From Phytoseiulus persimilis (taxonomy: Eukaryota; Arthropoda; Arachnida; Mesostigmata; Phytoseiidae), in assembly GCA_037576195.1 (NCBI GenBank), contig CM075102.1:20890745-20954744 (forward strand): a stretch of 64,000 nt of DNA, in the 5' to 3' direction. The notes beneath the pieces were generated by a model. That model had not been told where the DNA came from. It saw only the letters and a program-made list of their open reading frames with translations, and searched no databases. The position numbers were made by a program, and so were the translations under genes. Every line of letters begins with the position of its first letter. The stretch's first letter is position 1. Positions 44,149-57,900 of the stretch are shown in pieces.

Positions 44149-47100
44149 GGGGGCGAGGGATCGGACCCCCCCCTCATCAACATTGTTCGTCTCCATGGGC
44201 AGATTTTCCGGCCGACGTTTCAATTCCGTCACACAAGTACTACAAAACGCGATGAGAATGTCATAATAGCTATTCTCAATCTCTCCCCTTATCTTACTCT
44301 AATCACCATGTCCATGTCACCCCCGCCCCCATCTCGAATTCCACGTACGCCCCTGCCCCTTATGGGTATTCGGCCCATAGAACCTCCATCTGTATGAGCC
44401 GCGGGTGTCCCTGCTGAGACGGAGTAGCCTCGCACCCGTAGCTCGCACGCGGCCCTTCTGAGTTGATCCCACATTTTTTCATTCAGTTCACTGGAGACCC
44501 CGTATCCCGTAGGAGACCCGAGATCTCGCGGGGGAAGACCCACCTGGGAGACTTGTAGCGTCGTTCACAGCAGCGGACTCGGCCGAGAGGCTTCTCGAGC
44601 CTCATCCCCGGGGATTTCCCGCCAATACTAAGGAATATAACGTACGGAACATGCACCGAAACGGCGGGGGTGTCCGTGGCCTTCTCGTTCGATACGTCTA
44701 CTGGAGCCCCGAAGTCCTCACTGTAACCGCCCCGGTATTTGTTGCCTGTGGCTGGGGAGACCTGGTGAGCCACAGCGATTTTATCAGCTTCCGCTATAGC
44801 GAGTCTCTCGAGAACAGCCAGTCATGAGGGAGAATGGAGAAAAAATTGAGATGAACATCATCGTGTCTCGTTCCGTTCTACGTTGAATCCTTTCATTACC
44901 TTTCCCTACAGGGACCTTCGATGAGATCTCTTGCGGATACGGCAGTCGATAGCTCTGCTCTGAGACCGCTCCGACGGGAGTTCCTTGCAGCAGGCTTCGC
45001 TCACTTCAATGCGAAGGACACAAATGAAGCATTCCTTGGAACCCGATTCCGATGCAGTTGAGGCGACTCTAGATATTCTTCACAAATGAATTCCACCTTA
45101 CCTTCGTGATGCGATGGTCGGACCACGATATTTCAGTTTTAGCACACCTGCTGACTCCAGGGTTTGCTCTCCATTGTTTCCGAACGACACAATCTTCCGA
45201 GCACTCGAGTGGAGATGAATTACTATCAGCGGCCAACGGAAAATCTCCGGAAGCTGAGGTTCCCGTTCTAGGAAGTTTCGAAGCTTCGGCTGGCGCTGCC
45301 ACTGATCCGTGGTATCTACCGCTGTATCAATCCGCCTACTTCTTAGAGTTCAGTTCGGTCGGAGCTCGTTGTTTGTCTTGCGTTTGATAATGGTTCCTCG
45401 GTTGATACCTCCTCTCCGTCATCTCCGTCAACATCGATGGGTTGATGGAGCCAAATAGCACGAATGAGCCTGGCAGACGACCCCTCTGACGTTTATGAGT
45501 CGCTGAAACTCTGAAGTCCAGTTGTGGCCGGCCCGTTCCATTGTGTTTATTTGTCTGGAGGTCTGGGGGACCTCAGGGAGAAACGGGTATCCGACTGCGA
45601 AGCGTTGCTGTGACGGAGGAGCCACAAAGAAGGGGTGCTGGTGGCGGTTCCTCCGGGAGTTTAATTGAGAATGTTGCTTTTAGATGCTTCGTTCATCGCA
45701 TAGCTCCAGGCGATGATGGTTAGGCTGTATGTATGTATGCATGAATTTGTGCGTGAGGGTTGTTGTTTGTTTGTGTGTGTGTGCTCCATCTCGTCGTCTA
45801 TGGGAAGGAGCGCGAACTCGGTGTTGAGGGGGCGCGGGGAAACACAAGGGCTTGTTACGAGAGGGGTGAGAATGGCAAGAGCCGGCCCGGTCGGAGCGGG
45901 GATATGAAGTGAAAAGGAAGTCTGTTTCGAAATGCAAAAATGGCCTCGTTTTGAGTTTTGCATGCATACATCCATGAACGCAAGCACGCGCGTGCGAGAA
46001 CATGACGACAACCGCCAGCCCCCGAGTCCGCCTTTGCTCCTTATTTTTTCTCTCCCACAACCACAGTTTTAGCGGGGAGCGGACCCAAAAGGAGAATCGG
46101 GGGTGGGGGCGGGGCACATGGAAAAGGGAGACTGGAGTCAGGGAGCCACTCGCCCCCGGTTATCTCCCCCTCCCCCCTCACGCTGCGTGGATAGCCAGAG
46201 CTTGTTATTGCGACAGCACTCTCGGAGCTGTCGAAAAATTTCCGTCAAAATTAAGGAGCAAGAACGTCCCTGAAATGAGGGAACTCGACACTGGAAGGAA
46301 GGCGATGCCGAATCGCAGAGAGTCCCACCAAGGGAAGTCGAATTGCAGAGCACGAACTCGAAACCCGACGGCAGGGCGGGGAAGGTTATATTTTATTGTT
46401 GCACCGTTCTGTGGTCGCTGATGTTCTGCACAGCAGCCGTCGCACAGAAGCGATGCAGCACACTCAGCTGCTGCGGCAACTGGCATCAAGGCAGTCAGTT
46501 GTCGGCTTGTTTCAGTCGGTCGTCTGTTGCTCGCTGACTTGCTGATGCACTCGCTGATGTTGCTTCTGTGGCTCTCGTCGCTGTGGCGGTGGCAGTGGTG
46601 GATCCAGTAATCAAGTTTAATCACGTCGAAGAGCTTTTTGAGTGAAGACAGGGAAACTCCCTTCCTTTGGATTCGCCGGCGATGCTGATCACTGCGCCGC
46701 GCCGTCTCCTCCACAGCAACACGCCTTCCGGAGATCTCGGCCGGCCCTGACATCCGTCGCTATTTATCTGTTCTTTCCGATCAGCCGAGTGGGGTTTTTC
46801 GGTCAGTTTGGTCAGCTCCCTTTTCCTTCAGACGGACGGGGAATGTAGATTCACGGCCGACAGGAGCTAGGTCAGCGATTAGCCACTGGAATTCACGTCC
46901 ACGCGCGGTGAATCATTGCCCAGCGTTGTTTTTCGGATCCAACTCTACCACGTTCCGAGGTCTGGTAGAATCAAATTTGTTCGCTCAAACACTCAAGTAT
47001 CTGCTGGGGAGAGAGGGGCGAGCTGGGGGCGCGAGAGGATTTTTCGGAGTAAAGCTGTGAGAGGGGCAAATGTGGACGTGTAGATGCTGTGATTGTCGTC

Positions 47101-48734
47101 TGCAGAAGCAATACCAGCTGCTTTGGTTTACGTGAGCAGCATCACACGCTATCGGGTCGGCCGCTGGTGCGCTCACTCCGCGGCGGTTGTCTGGCTGGTG
47201 CCTCGCCGGCGGACTGGCTTGCTGGTCCCGCAATTTCGTCGCCCATTGTTTGCACATTAGTCGTGCTACGAGAGAACTCGACTTGTTCGGCCAGCTCCGA
47301 TCTTCCCTTCCACGGCGATCCTCTCTAGCGTTCGGTACGCCTCTGGACAAACCAAAACTGATTCAAACCAAGTTTTGGGAGAATAAACGTGAGGCCATCC
47401 TGGAGTCTTCCAATCGGTTTGGAGAGACACCAGGGAGATTGCCGATCGCAGCGTACTCAAAACCATGATTCAAGGTTCGCATATCTCGCAAGTGGCCCCG
47501 TCCGGGGATTTTTGCGTGCACGCACGCACTCAACAGCCGTCTCCCGCGTTCCGTTTGTGAGTGAAGCAAACTCATTGCCGCTGTTGAGCCTGCCAGCAAG
47601 TTTTGGACTCCGTGGTCCCGTACCAGCACGATGAAATTCGATGGGTGAAGACCGCTTCGCAATTCTGCTTGGAATCCCGGGCTCCACTCGTAGATCTCGA
47701 TGACATTGTTGACAGTTAACTCCTCTGCTGTAATCTCCGTTATGGCAAACTCTTGTCCCGTCTTCCAGACAAGAACATATAACGTTTGTATGCGGATGGA
47801 AACCAATACCTTCCGATTCAGAATGGGACGATCCTTGTTTCGATGCTGTTCCTCCTGTTATTCCCATCAGAGCTCCCCGTCGGCTTCCTCCCGAGTTTTC
47901 CAGACTCCACGATCGCCGAAGGATCGATCACGGTTATTCCCAGTTATGAATTTAGCAGGCGTTAACGATTCAACGGACTTGAAATCCCCGCGTTGGCATC
48001 GAGGACGGTGGAGTCAGCTAGGCTCATCCGAGGACAGAGACAACCGGTTCGGGAAGAGCTCAAAATCTGAACCACGGTCTCAAACAAGATCGGTGCATTC
48101 ACACCCTTGCCCGCGGTTTAGCCAGTTCTTGATCCGCCTGCCTCCGGCAATCCCGATTGAGAGCGCCTCCGCATTTCACTACGTATTTCCTCGACACTAG
48201 CCGATCAGTTGGATGCAACGCATTTTCGGAATCTGCGTCGTAAGGATGGAGTGGTGTCGATCTTTGACACCACTCGACCAGCCCGCCGGTCCGGAACTTT
48301 CAGCCGAAATCGACGACTACAACGACCACCTCGTCGTTCATGGTTCACAGTCCACCATTTCCGCTCTCGTCGAGCCGTCCGTGACTGTCAGTTGCTCCGT
48401 TCGGGGTTGTCAGTTGCTCTGCGCAAATATCCTCGCCGTTCCACGTACAAGGCCGATGTATCGCTCCCCAATAAATAATTTAAGACTAATACGGACAGCG
48501 GCGAACACGTCACTATCATAAACTCATCGAGTGGATCCTCACGTCCTGTGAGCGGTCAGGATGGCCTGGAATCGACGAGAACTTCGGGGGGCTCCGTGAG
48601 CGGCGGACTGGAGGGGCGAGGAATACGCAGAAAGCGGGTCCGAGCCCAGGAAAGGAAGGAAAGTGAGGTCTGAGGCGGGCGACGCACGACCAGATTGCGG
48701 ACAGGAGCGATTGGAATAACTTTTATTGTTCCAG
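44149..48734. other. 4.6 kb without a recognised gene
   Basis: A TG-rich simple stretch lies at about 45755-45790. A CAG/CTG-rich segment with TCAGT-type initiator sequences lies at about 46420-46600 and could be a promoter or 5' UTR. A plus-strand frame at 45106-45387 (GDELLSAANGKSPEAEVPVL) is weakly protein-like. No domain match. Confidence 0.3.
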
Positions 48735-48927
48735 CGTGCTATCGTTAAATTTTGGTCCGAGCTCTCTGAGCATCCAATCGCTGTCTGATGGAGGTAGCGA
48801 TACGGCGAGTAATAAACATTCCCGGATTCACCATCCAGACAACACGCCATCCTCCACTATAGAACACGCGCCGACACGGAGCGCAGTCAACTTGGACAAA
48901 GAGAAAATCAGTCCGTACGTGATTTAG
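48735..48927 (+). CDS. Candidate exon of an unrecognised gene
   Basis: Preceded by a strong acceptor (AACTTTTATTGTTCCAG). Encodes a serine-rich, disordered-looking segment: SLNFGPSSLSIQSLSDGGSD, then NKHSRIHHPDNTPSST and AVNLDKEKISPY. It either ends at a weak donor (TAC/GTGATT, 48917) or is terminal with TAG at 48925-48927. It looks like a cytoplasmic linker of a larger protein. No family is recognised. Confidence 0.35.
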
Positions 48928-51900
48928 AAGCTGCTCATGATGGCTGGTTCCATCGTCGTCGCTAGATTCTGCTCTCCCCACCCGAGTTCTCCGGCTCCGA
49001 GAGCGATACGCGAAATGCTTCGATTGTTTTTTAGTGGAATACTGCCTGGCCGGAAGCCCCCTGCGGAGAATAAACTCAATCGCTTCGAGGACTCAGGCTC
49101 TTGGGATGGAAGGGAGCTCTTAACACAATAGAGATTGAAAAGCGAGAATTTGTTCACAACTGGGGGCCGAGCTAGCGGCACTCGACTGCATCCGGTCTCC
49201 GTCGCATAGAGCAGCGGTGTCCACGAGAGAATCGTAGCGGGCCGCACGATAGAAAATCGTTGGGGCTCCGTGCTGCCCCGACTGGGTTCAAGAACTGTCC
49301 GAGGTGGGCGTTTGCCCCGCACCGTGAGGTGTTCCGCGACGCCTTGTCAGCTTTTGAGGAGCCCGGGCCATGGACCCCTGTCCTCTGCGGCGCCCTCGAT
49401 GGCCCTGCTTTAGATTTCACCGTATCCTGCCGGATTTCGGGACAGGGCCGGACTTCAGGCAATTCTGGCTGAGAGAGCCGGAACGGGAAACGGCTTAGGC
49501 CGTGATGCTGAAGGAGGGGGAAGCCAGCGAATAGGAAGATGGACGACAAGTCGAACGAAATGAAGAATAGAGCTGAGGATGGAGGGGGACGGCCGCAAGG
49601 ATAAAGAGGAGGAGCGAGCATCATTTGTTGTGGAGCTGTCGGTCTGAGTTATTTCAGCTTTCTTCTCGTCCGTTGCGCTCCTCCTTGCCCTCCATGTCAA
49701 CCGCATCGTTGAGGTGGGGTTGGAATGGACCCTTTAGATTCCGTTCATTCATAAGCCAGTCGTTCCCGTCTTGTTCCCCCCCCCCCCCCCCCTCCGATCG
49801 CTCCTCCCGCTCGTCAGTTTCGTTCAACTTCCTCTACTGTCTTCCCCGCCCCTCCCGTAGTTGCTCCAAGCGTTCCCCATGTTCGGCCCCTCCGTCCTCC
49901 TCTGTGTTTTGTGAAGCCTCTCCGACCACCCTGTGCCCAGCCGCGGTCGCTCTTCTGGCGAACACCCTCCCCTGCATCGTGGTCGCGTGCGTCGTCTCGT
50001 TGCCGGTCGCCGTGATATCCTCAGCTCCGGCTTACGAGATCGCCGCCTGTCCTCCTGCCTAGCCCCCTCCGTCTTGCATCGTCTTCTTGCGTTTCTTGCA
50101 TATGCTCGGGCCGCTGTCCTTTGCCGTTGTGCGTTGGTCGCCGTCGTTGATGTTTTGTTTGAATCTCCTCCCCACCGAGCCCGAGTGAGCAGCCCACCCA
50201 TTCCTCCTCCCGCATAGCCATTTCCCCTGGTACAGGCGAAGACGAGCGAAGCGGCGCTCAGAAATGTTCGCATCAGAGCCGCTTGGCGGGGACGACAGAT
50301 TCGATTCTGCATACCACCTCCTCGGTTCGGCTCAATTCGCCTCACCTCAACCCACAATCGCTTTTTATTTTTCGTCTTCGTTCCCGTTTGTTCGGGCCCG
50401 CTGTTCCGCTTCACAACAACGGCGGAAACGACGACGATGATGATGATGATGGCGGCAGCCGCTGCGACAGGAACTCCCCTTGAAAAGTTGATCATTTGAT
50501 TCGAGCTGAAAGGTTCCCGCAAAGGATGCGCAACCCGAAACGGTGTTCCCCTTCACTCCCCTCGCTCGCTCACGCGTGAAGTGTGGCGTGGGGGGCATCT
50601 GTTCGACGCTCTGGCCCCCCGGCAGAAGTTTCCAGGCTCCATGAGAGCCGACCGATCGAAATATTCCGAGACAGCGCGAAGCTCTCGCAACTTCTGAGGC
50701 GAATCCCGCTCGGGTCTGAGGAAAGCCCCGAGGAACCTCTGCGGGAATCCAGTTGCGACGGTTGTTCGCTCGTGAATCGCAACTGCGATCGTGGCTTCTC
50801 CTCCGAATACCCGTCAGATGCTGCTCGTTCGGTAGACCTTCAACAAACACGAAAGTCGAGGAAGGGACCGCAATATTCTCTTCGGGTTTACGTCCCACGT
50901 GTGTAGATATCCATCCAGGATCAGATGGAACCGAGTTGTTGTACGAACGAGTCAAGATGCGACCATTCGTTTGGCCCACGGCGCTTCCAGAATTTCACGG
51001 CTCAGCGGAGTCAGCGACATTGACGAGGCACTCGAGGTCACAACTTGAACACCAATGGGCCTCCGGGAATGGCCCCCGCGAAATTGTGACACTGCTCCGT
51101 CAGAGAGACACTCCGAGAAGTTCATGCTCATAACATAGCAGTAGGGTAACACGGGGGTCGGGGCCGTTGCCTCGCAACTTTCGAGAGACGGGTCCGATGC
51201 CGAAAAGCCGGCTTGTCTCTCGGCATGTTCGGCTGGTGGCATCCGCTGAGTAATAATCAACCGTACGCTCCAGGTATCGGGAAACGTTCCACCCGTGCGA
51301 CGAATTCTCAAAGAACGAATCTTCAATTGAACGAACCACCTGATGACCCGAGGTCCCCTCAAGAACGATGATTAGGCATTCGAGTGACTCAGCCCGAAGA
51401 GCGCAACTTGGATTCCGCGAGCAGTGACGGGATCGACGACTGTGACGTCTTCATCAAAGAGCATCGAACAATCATCAACCCATCTAAGTCAACAGTGCGA
51501 AATAAGCTCCGACTGTCGTTCGATTTTTTCCGGGAGCGATGGAAACTCAGCCCTGGCTCTGATCTCGCGTGGCGGGCTCTCGGGGAGTTTGGCAACGTTC
51601 ATTCATTTTGACGTCGTCTCCCGCCGACCCAGGAGGATGAGCAAAGATTGCAGGAGAACGGAACTCGCGGCCCGAAAAAGGGGGCGGCGGCGGCAGCAAC
51701 GAACGAGGGGATGACAAAGCGGACCGCTTTGATCGTTGTCTCCTCCACCGTATCTCTCTCCTTTTCGTTCCGGAGTGATTTCCATGATGAATGCACGGGC
51801 TCCGCTACCGGTGCTCATCCTGCAGGAAGCGTACGCGCCGTCCGGCCCTCACTTTCTCCTCCGCTGGGGCTCTGTCGTTCTTGCATCGTACTCTTCCATC

Positions 51901-54900
51901 CAGCAACCCACATCTTCCTCCCATTCCATCCTCCTCTCCGTCTCGAAGCATTTCATCAACCCCACCCGGTCCTGGCCAACCTCGAAGGGGAAATCCCACT
52001 TTGCATCCAAATCCAATCTAGGCGATTCAAGCGACTGTTTAGATGAAATTCGTGCTGAAATGGTCTCGCTGCTACAACCTGCCGGCCTGAACATGACTTT
52101 CATCCATAGGCGAATGAATACAAGCTTTCAGCGAACGTCGAGAGCTGTTCGAAGAATTCCTTCCAATGACATCCTCCTTGACGTGAGGGAACACTCGCCC
52201 ACAAAGGTCGTTTTTCTTCTGGTAGCATCTACCCGCGGCAGCGTTCGCGGGAATATTCGTCAGATTTTCCTCAATAGAGGCGTTGTTTCCGTTCGGTGAT
52301 TCTCCTCCGCCTTCTATGCGTTTATTGTGTTTATCAACTGTTTTTCCTTCCAATTTGTTCGACGATCTCCCAGTGACGACGAAAGGAGGTCTTTCACCAA
52401 CGGCAAGCGGCGGCGGCAACAACAGGCACTTCATCAAGTGGCGTCCAATATCTCCTTAATTCTTTGTCCCTCATGGCATCGTCCCTCGCAGCTCCTTTTT
52501 CCACAGGAACCCTACTGCTGCAACTCCTCCCGCCGGTTCGCTCCGTCTCTCGTCCGAGCTGTGTATCGGTCCTCCTCGTAACAATGCCTCCCGACTCTCC
52601 CTCAACTCTCGTTCGAACGAAAGTCGCTGGAATCCCACCCGAGAATCTATCGATGGCTGGTGGGATATGAGAGAGGGATGTTATTATCAACGAGATAAGA
52701 CGGATTATGATAAGCTTTTGTGTACCACCTCCCCTCTCCCGGCAGGGTTCCCAGCCTTCTATTGTGACCGGTTTTCCCCGCACCCCTCCCGTCTCCCCTT
52801 TCCTGACTGCCGTTCCTTCTCGCTCCCTCGAAGCCTTCTCGTTCTCCTTCTTCTCGAGCCAGTGTAATTCATCAGAACCGAAGGACGCTGTGGAGGACCG
52901 CGAACCCGAGGCGAAATAACCTGAGATTTAGAAAAAAAAAACTGAGCCGCGCTATAACTAGCCCGCCACCATGGGAACAGCGGACCGAGCGGCCTTTGGG
53001 AAGGAGAGCAGGAACGAGATCCAAGGATAGTGGGAGGAGGGACTCCCGGTCAGAAGACGGAGGCGTTCATGGGTATCGGATTAAAGAAACCTGTTTTTTC
53101 TGAGCGACGACCGGGAGAATGGCAGCGAGAGCGGATTATAGAAACCTGCTCCTTGGATGGCAGAGAGGGGTCGACAAAAATCTTCGGAAAAGAGATTGAC
53201 GGAAAGGATAGATGTTGGCTCACAGGTCAAGTCCGGCTCACGTATCTCTTGCGTTCCCCGCATCGTCTGTTCCGCTGAAGAAGGGTTGCGATCGTGGCAA
53301 AATGGCGGTTCGGGCAGCACGGCCAGCAACTGTTGACTCACCGTCGACTTGGAATCCGAGACGAGTGTTATCAACACAATATGATGACGCGAGAGGATGA
53401 GGCGAGATTGTTCTCCTGAGATCCTCGTCCTTGCCGAATTTCCCTCTGTTATGAAACCTACCCGGAAGCAAGTTCTTCTCCAGCCTAAACTTCCATCCTG
53501 TTTTTTTCTTCCTCGACCGGAGAGTTGAAACCGGAGAGATGACTCAAAAGCCTCACCGGGATGATGTAGAAATGTTTCCTGGAAACGTCGGGAACTGGGC
53601 TCCTGCTCCTAAAGATGAAGAGTCGAAATTCCGCTCAGTTGCGAACACATTCGCTCGTAAACATCAACCGTGAATCTATCGCTCCCGAAACTTCATGCTA
53701 CCGAACCTTGCCGAGGCTAGAGCTCGGAATCGTCCACGGCTCGCGACATAGTCTGTGATTTCGGTAGCCAGACCGCGAGAAACGAAAGCAACGTGAATCC
53801 CCGACGAATTCCGCTCTGGTTCCCTTAGTTTTTTTCTTCCCCGGGCGTCAGGCGAATCAGCTCTTGCGGAAATCAAGCCTGGTGACGACCCTGGCCGAGG
53901 CTGCCGCGGAACTTGGACCTCTAAGTGTTTCTTGCGGAACTTCGAATATTCCTCGTCGCTGCGCTCCGAGTCTCCAGAAGGCAGGGACGGGAGCACAGTC
54001 AAGAAACGATTCGTCCGAAGATCAATTCCGCGGGAAGCGAGAGGAAGAGGAGAACGGAGCCAACGCCTCCAGCTCTACTTCTGCCGTGCTTTCTGAGCGG
54101 GCTATTCGGTGGTTGGGAGACTCGATGGAAGGATGGATCGGGGATGGCTGGGCTTTTCTGGCGAAGACAGCTCGCTTCGGGCACTTCTTAATGAGCACAC
54201 CACCTTCGTTTCGCCGCCGCCGCTCAGAGCCCCTAAATCGTCTCAGTTATCCAGCTCGTGGTTTCCTCGGTAGTCGCTCAGAACGACGACGGCAACACAC
54301 GGCGGGAAGACTTCACGGGAAGGATCGAGGCTTTTTCTCTTTTCCGATTCTATCTCGACAAAGGAAGGATCCGAGTCGAACGACAAGAGCCTTGAGACGG
54401 TAACGGCGAGGAATATCTAGTGATTACACCAAGGGGAGGCGTTCCTGTGTTTTTTTTTTCGCGTATGCGGAAAACGGCACCCCTCTCACCATGAAACTCA
54501 AGGGGAGGAATTCCCGACCTGGGGAGCGGGGAAGTCGGGACCCGATCGAGAATTCCCCAAGGACTCCTCTGAGCATAAACTGGAAGTTCTCAAGTGGCCA
54601 GCTCTCAAGAATGGGAGACAGCTACATCTGACTCGAAGGAGGGACGCGATCAGGGAAACTCACGTGAAAATATGAGACCGCCTAGGTCGAAGTTTCCCAA
54701 CGTGGGCGTCCTCGGCTTAATCATGCTCCTTCATAGCGCCGTGAATTATCGGCATCGGATGGTAGAGATCCAGCTCGCGTGGGACACTCCCTCAATAAAG
54801 AAGGAACGCTCCGTCGAGAAACTGAGCTCTGTTGAGGGTCCCACGATGAAAACAAGTGGGAAAGCTCTGACCTAGGCTTGAGATTCCCAGTACTTTTTCG

Positions 54901-57900
54901 CGGAAGGGAGGACGAACGCTCTCCCCATGATCGTTTTCTGAAGCGAAAATCTCACGAGCTACGGTACAACTTCGTTCATGTCAACCCCGATTGTTTCACC
55001 CTCGTTTATGCCAACTTTGGATTGTTTCAACTTCCGATTATTTCAACTTGGAAGATGACTCCAATCGTTTTCTGCAGTGATTACTTGGAATAATCGAGTT
55101 TTTTACTGTAACCAAAAACTCGCGCGTATGAAGAACCCTTTTTCGGAAGACAGAAAGCTTTTCGATGAAAATACACGCGGAATTAGCTTCCTTTCCGATT
55201 TCGATAGCAGAGATTGGCAAGCTCTCCGTTCAGCCTGAACACTCGCTTCGTGACCTCCAGGGAAGAAAATCGTTCCATTACCTCCAAGAGTTGTCGTGAC
55301 CCACATGTGGGGAAAGTGCCCGCTGCCGGCACACACAGTTTCAGGTTGCGGAAAGGGTACCCGAAGTGCGTCGGCTCTTGAAGTATGACTCTAATATTCA
55401 GACTTCTTGCTCGATCGGTTCGAAGATGTTCAGAGTGCCATCGTTGGCTCGACTCAGCATCAGCATTCATAAAGATTCTGAATTGTTTCAAGCGGATTCG
55501 TTGGAATTTCAACTTTTGTCAGTTGCATGAAGCCAGTTGATAGCCTCCCAAGGACGATTTCGAAAATGAGTCTAGGAGAAAATGCGGTCGACCGCTACCA
55601 AAACTCGAGTCTTTGGGGTAGTTTCGGAAACTTCAATCAAGGGCTTGTTATTGGAGAAGTGTCACTGCCGACGCTATCATTGGCTTCCACCAAGAGCGGC
55701 ACTAGAACGACAGGATCAGGGCTCCCTTATTATTGTTCGAGGTGTACCATGGGAACAGAGCTTGTCGATACTGCAAAGAGTTAATTCTCGGCTTCTCTCC
55801 CGCTTCCGATGGATTTCGTACGACCAAAAATTGCGTTCTGGGGACGAACGATGCGGAACTCTGATGAAGTTGACGGTTTCGAGCCAGGAAAATCAATGCC
55901 GTCGTTGCAAGGAATAGGGTTATTGAAACGGCTCTAAGGACATTCTGGCGATCTCATACACGTGGCGCAAACTGAGTGCTCGATCCATTCTACGTCTTGA
56001 ACATTCACGGACTTTCGTCCCCACGCGTGGTTAGGCTCTGTTGACCGCGTTGAAGTACGTATATGAAACCGGGGAGCATCGCTCAAATCTGTCCTGCTTC
56101 TGAACGAGAGCTGAGCTCGCTGAGGAACGGTCCCGATGACTGTTTCGGTGCGGAGAGGAAGAAGAAGTGAGTGGGCTCTCCTTGATATTACGCGTCACTT
56201 CGAGGACTGCGAGAAATCGAAAGCGAAGAGGCGAGGAGATGGAGAACCTGGAAAAGAAAGGGCACCTGCGAGACGAGAAGGATAGGGAGCCGAGCAGAAG
56301 AGGGTGGACCTTGGGCAGGGGAACGATGGCAGAGGCGAAGAAGGAGGGAACGCAGGAGAAAGTCGACGGTTATTAAATATAAGATATTAATGGCTCACTA
56401 TTGGAAGGACGGTCGCCTATCTGACAGTTAAGGACAGCTGTGAATTTTTAATCAGCCCTCTCATTTCCTGTTTCTGCGCAGAAAAAGTGGTCACTGGCTC
56501 AAGCGAACGAGCCAACGCGGAATCGTTACGTCGTTCGAGTCCGGCTCCCTCTGGGAGGCTCAAATGAAAAGAGAAAAAAACAGGGACGAGGAGTTTCGAA
56601 CCAGAGGAAGTCGTCTCCTCGGCCAGAATCGTTACGAAGGTGAAAGATCTCCGAGCGAGGTGCACTTCTCTGACCCCCTCCCCTGCCTTGTTCCATTGAG
56701 AAGGGGAATTGAGGAGCATTCGTCCTCTTTCAATCGTCTCTGGGAGCGTGCCTGACGAATAAACAGCGAGCACGAGGCTTTTAAGAGAACGGCAGAAATC
56801 GAGCGAAGCAACGACTTCGATGTGTCCGATATGTCGCCGATGACGACTCTCGGGAACGCATTTCGAGGAATCGTCAGTAATAACATCTTGCACGAAACAG
56901 TGACTCTGAGTGAAGTCGTGGTCGAACGACGTTTCACTCCTTTCCTTCCTCCCGTGAGGAGGGGCTTGCTGAGAAAAGCGTCCTCCTGTTCTCGCTCCCC
57001 TCCGTTCTCGAGGCAAGCGTGGAGATCCATCCCCAGCTCAAATGTGACGGAAGCATTCTGCTCTTAGGACTTTTGCCATTTCAGACATTTTGGCAGCCGT
57101 CGCGTCCCTGGCCGGCCGGTCTGCCTGCCTGGCTTCTCTCTCCTCGAGCATCTTTCACATTTTGAGCTCTCGTGACAGCGGCGCTATGGATTTGTTCGCT
57201 GCTCGCTTGCTTGTCCTCACGCTTCCTCGGCCGGGTTGCAATCCCTCTTTGCTCCGTTGCCCTCCGCCCCTCGGTCTCCCCATCTCGCCCGGTTCCTTGC
57301 CATTCGTCCGTGTGGCCGTCCGTCCGTCCATCCATCCGTTTTTGAGCTCCTCTGAGGGAATACCTCGTCTGCCTCTTCCGCCGCCCTCACCGAAGCCCAA
57401 TTCAGAGTGAAACGGTTTGCGTTCTCTGTGCGAATCATTAGATTCCACACACCAAACCGTTCTCACTGACCCCCCCCCCTCTCCCCGACCCTTTCACTAG
57501 GCTCCCCTCCCTCCCACCGTTTTCCCGTTGAGCAGTACTTTGGCACACGGAGACAAAAGGGGGAAGGGGAGAACCTTAACTGAACAAGGCTCATGGAGAC
57601 GCAGGACGACTAGGGAAATCGGGGACCACGTGAGGCTTGCAAGAGAGACCCCGGGAACAAGTGAGGCAAAAGGAGCGGAAAAAGGGAATCCCAGAAAAAG
57701 ACGCGGCTCGAGAGTCCTCACGAAGAATAAGAACTTTGGCCGAAGGTGGCTAAGAAGGTTTTAATTTTTTATGCGTCGTTTGTGCTTAAAAGTGCTCTTA
57801 CTCTTTTTTCTCCGAAGCGTATCCCATGCTGGCTCTGAGTCGCATCTGAGTGCTGCCGCACCGGCAGCCAACCCCGGTCCGTCTGCACATTTGCGTTCGA

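Noticed and set aside
44289-44773. Minus-strand frames that looked like a possible eroded transposon protein
   Set aside because: No reverse transcriptase, transposase or other motif, and no terminal repeats could be seen.
49824-50522. 232-codon minus-strand frame with an apparent membrane helix
   Set aside because: The helix (AAAAAIIIIIVVV) is encoded by a GAT/ATC microsatellite, and the rest is Arg-rich with no domain.
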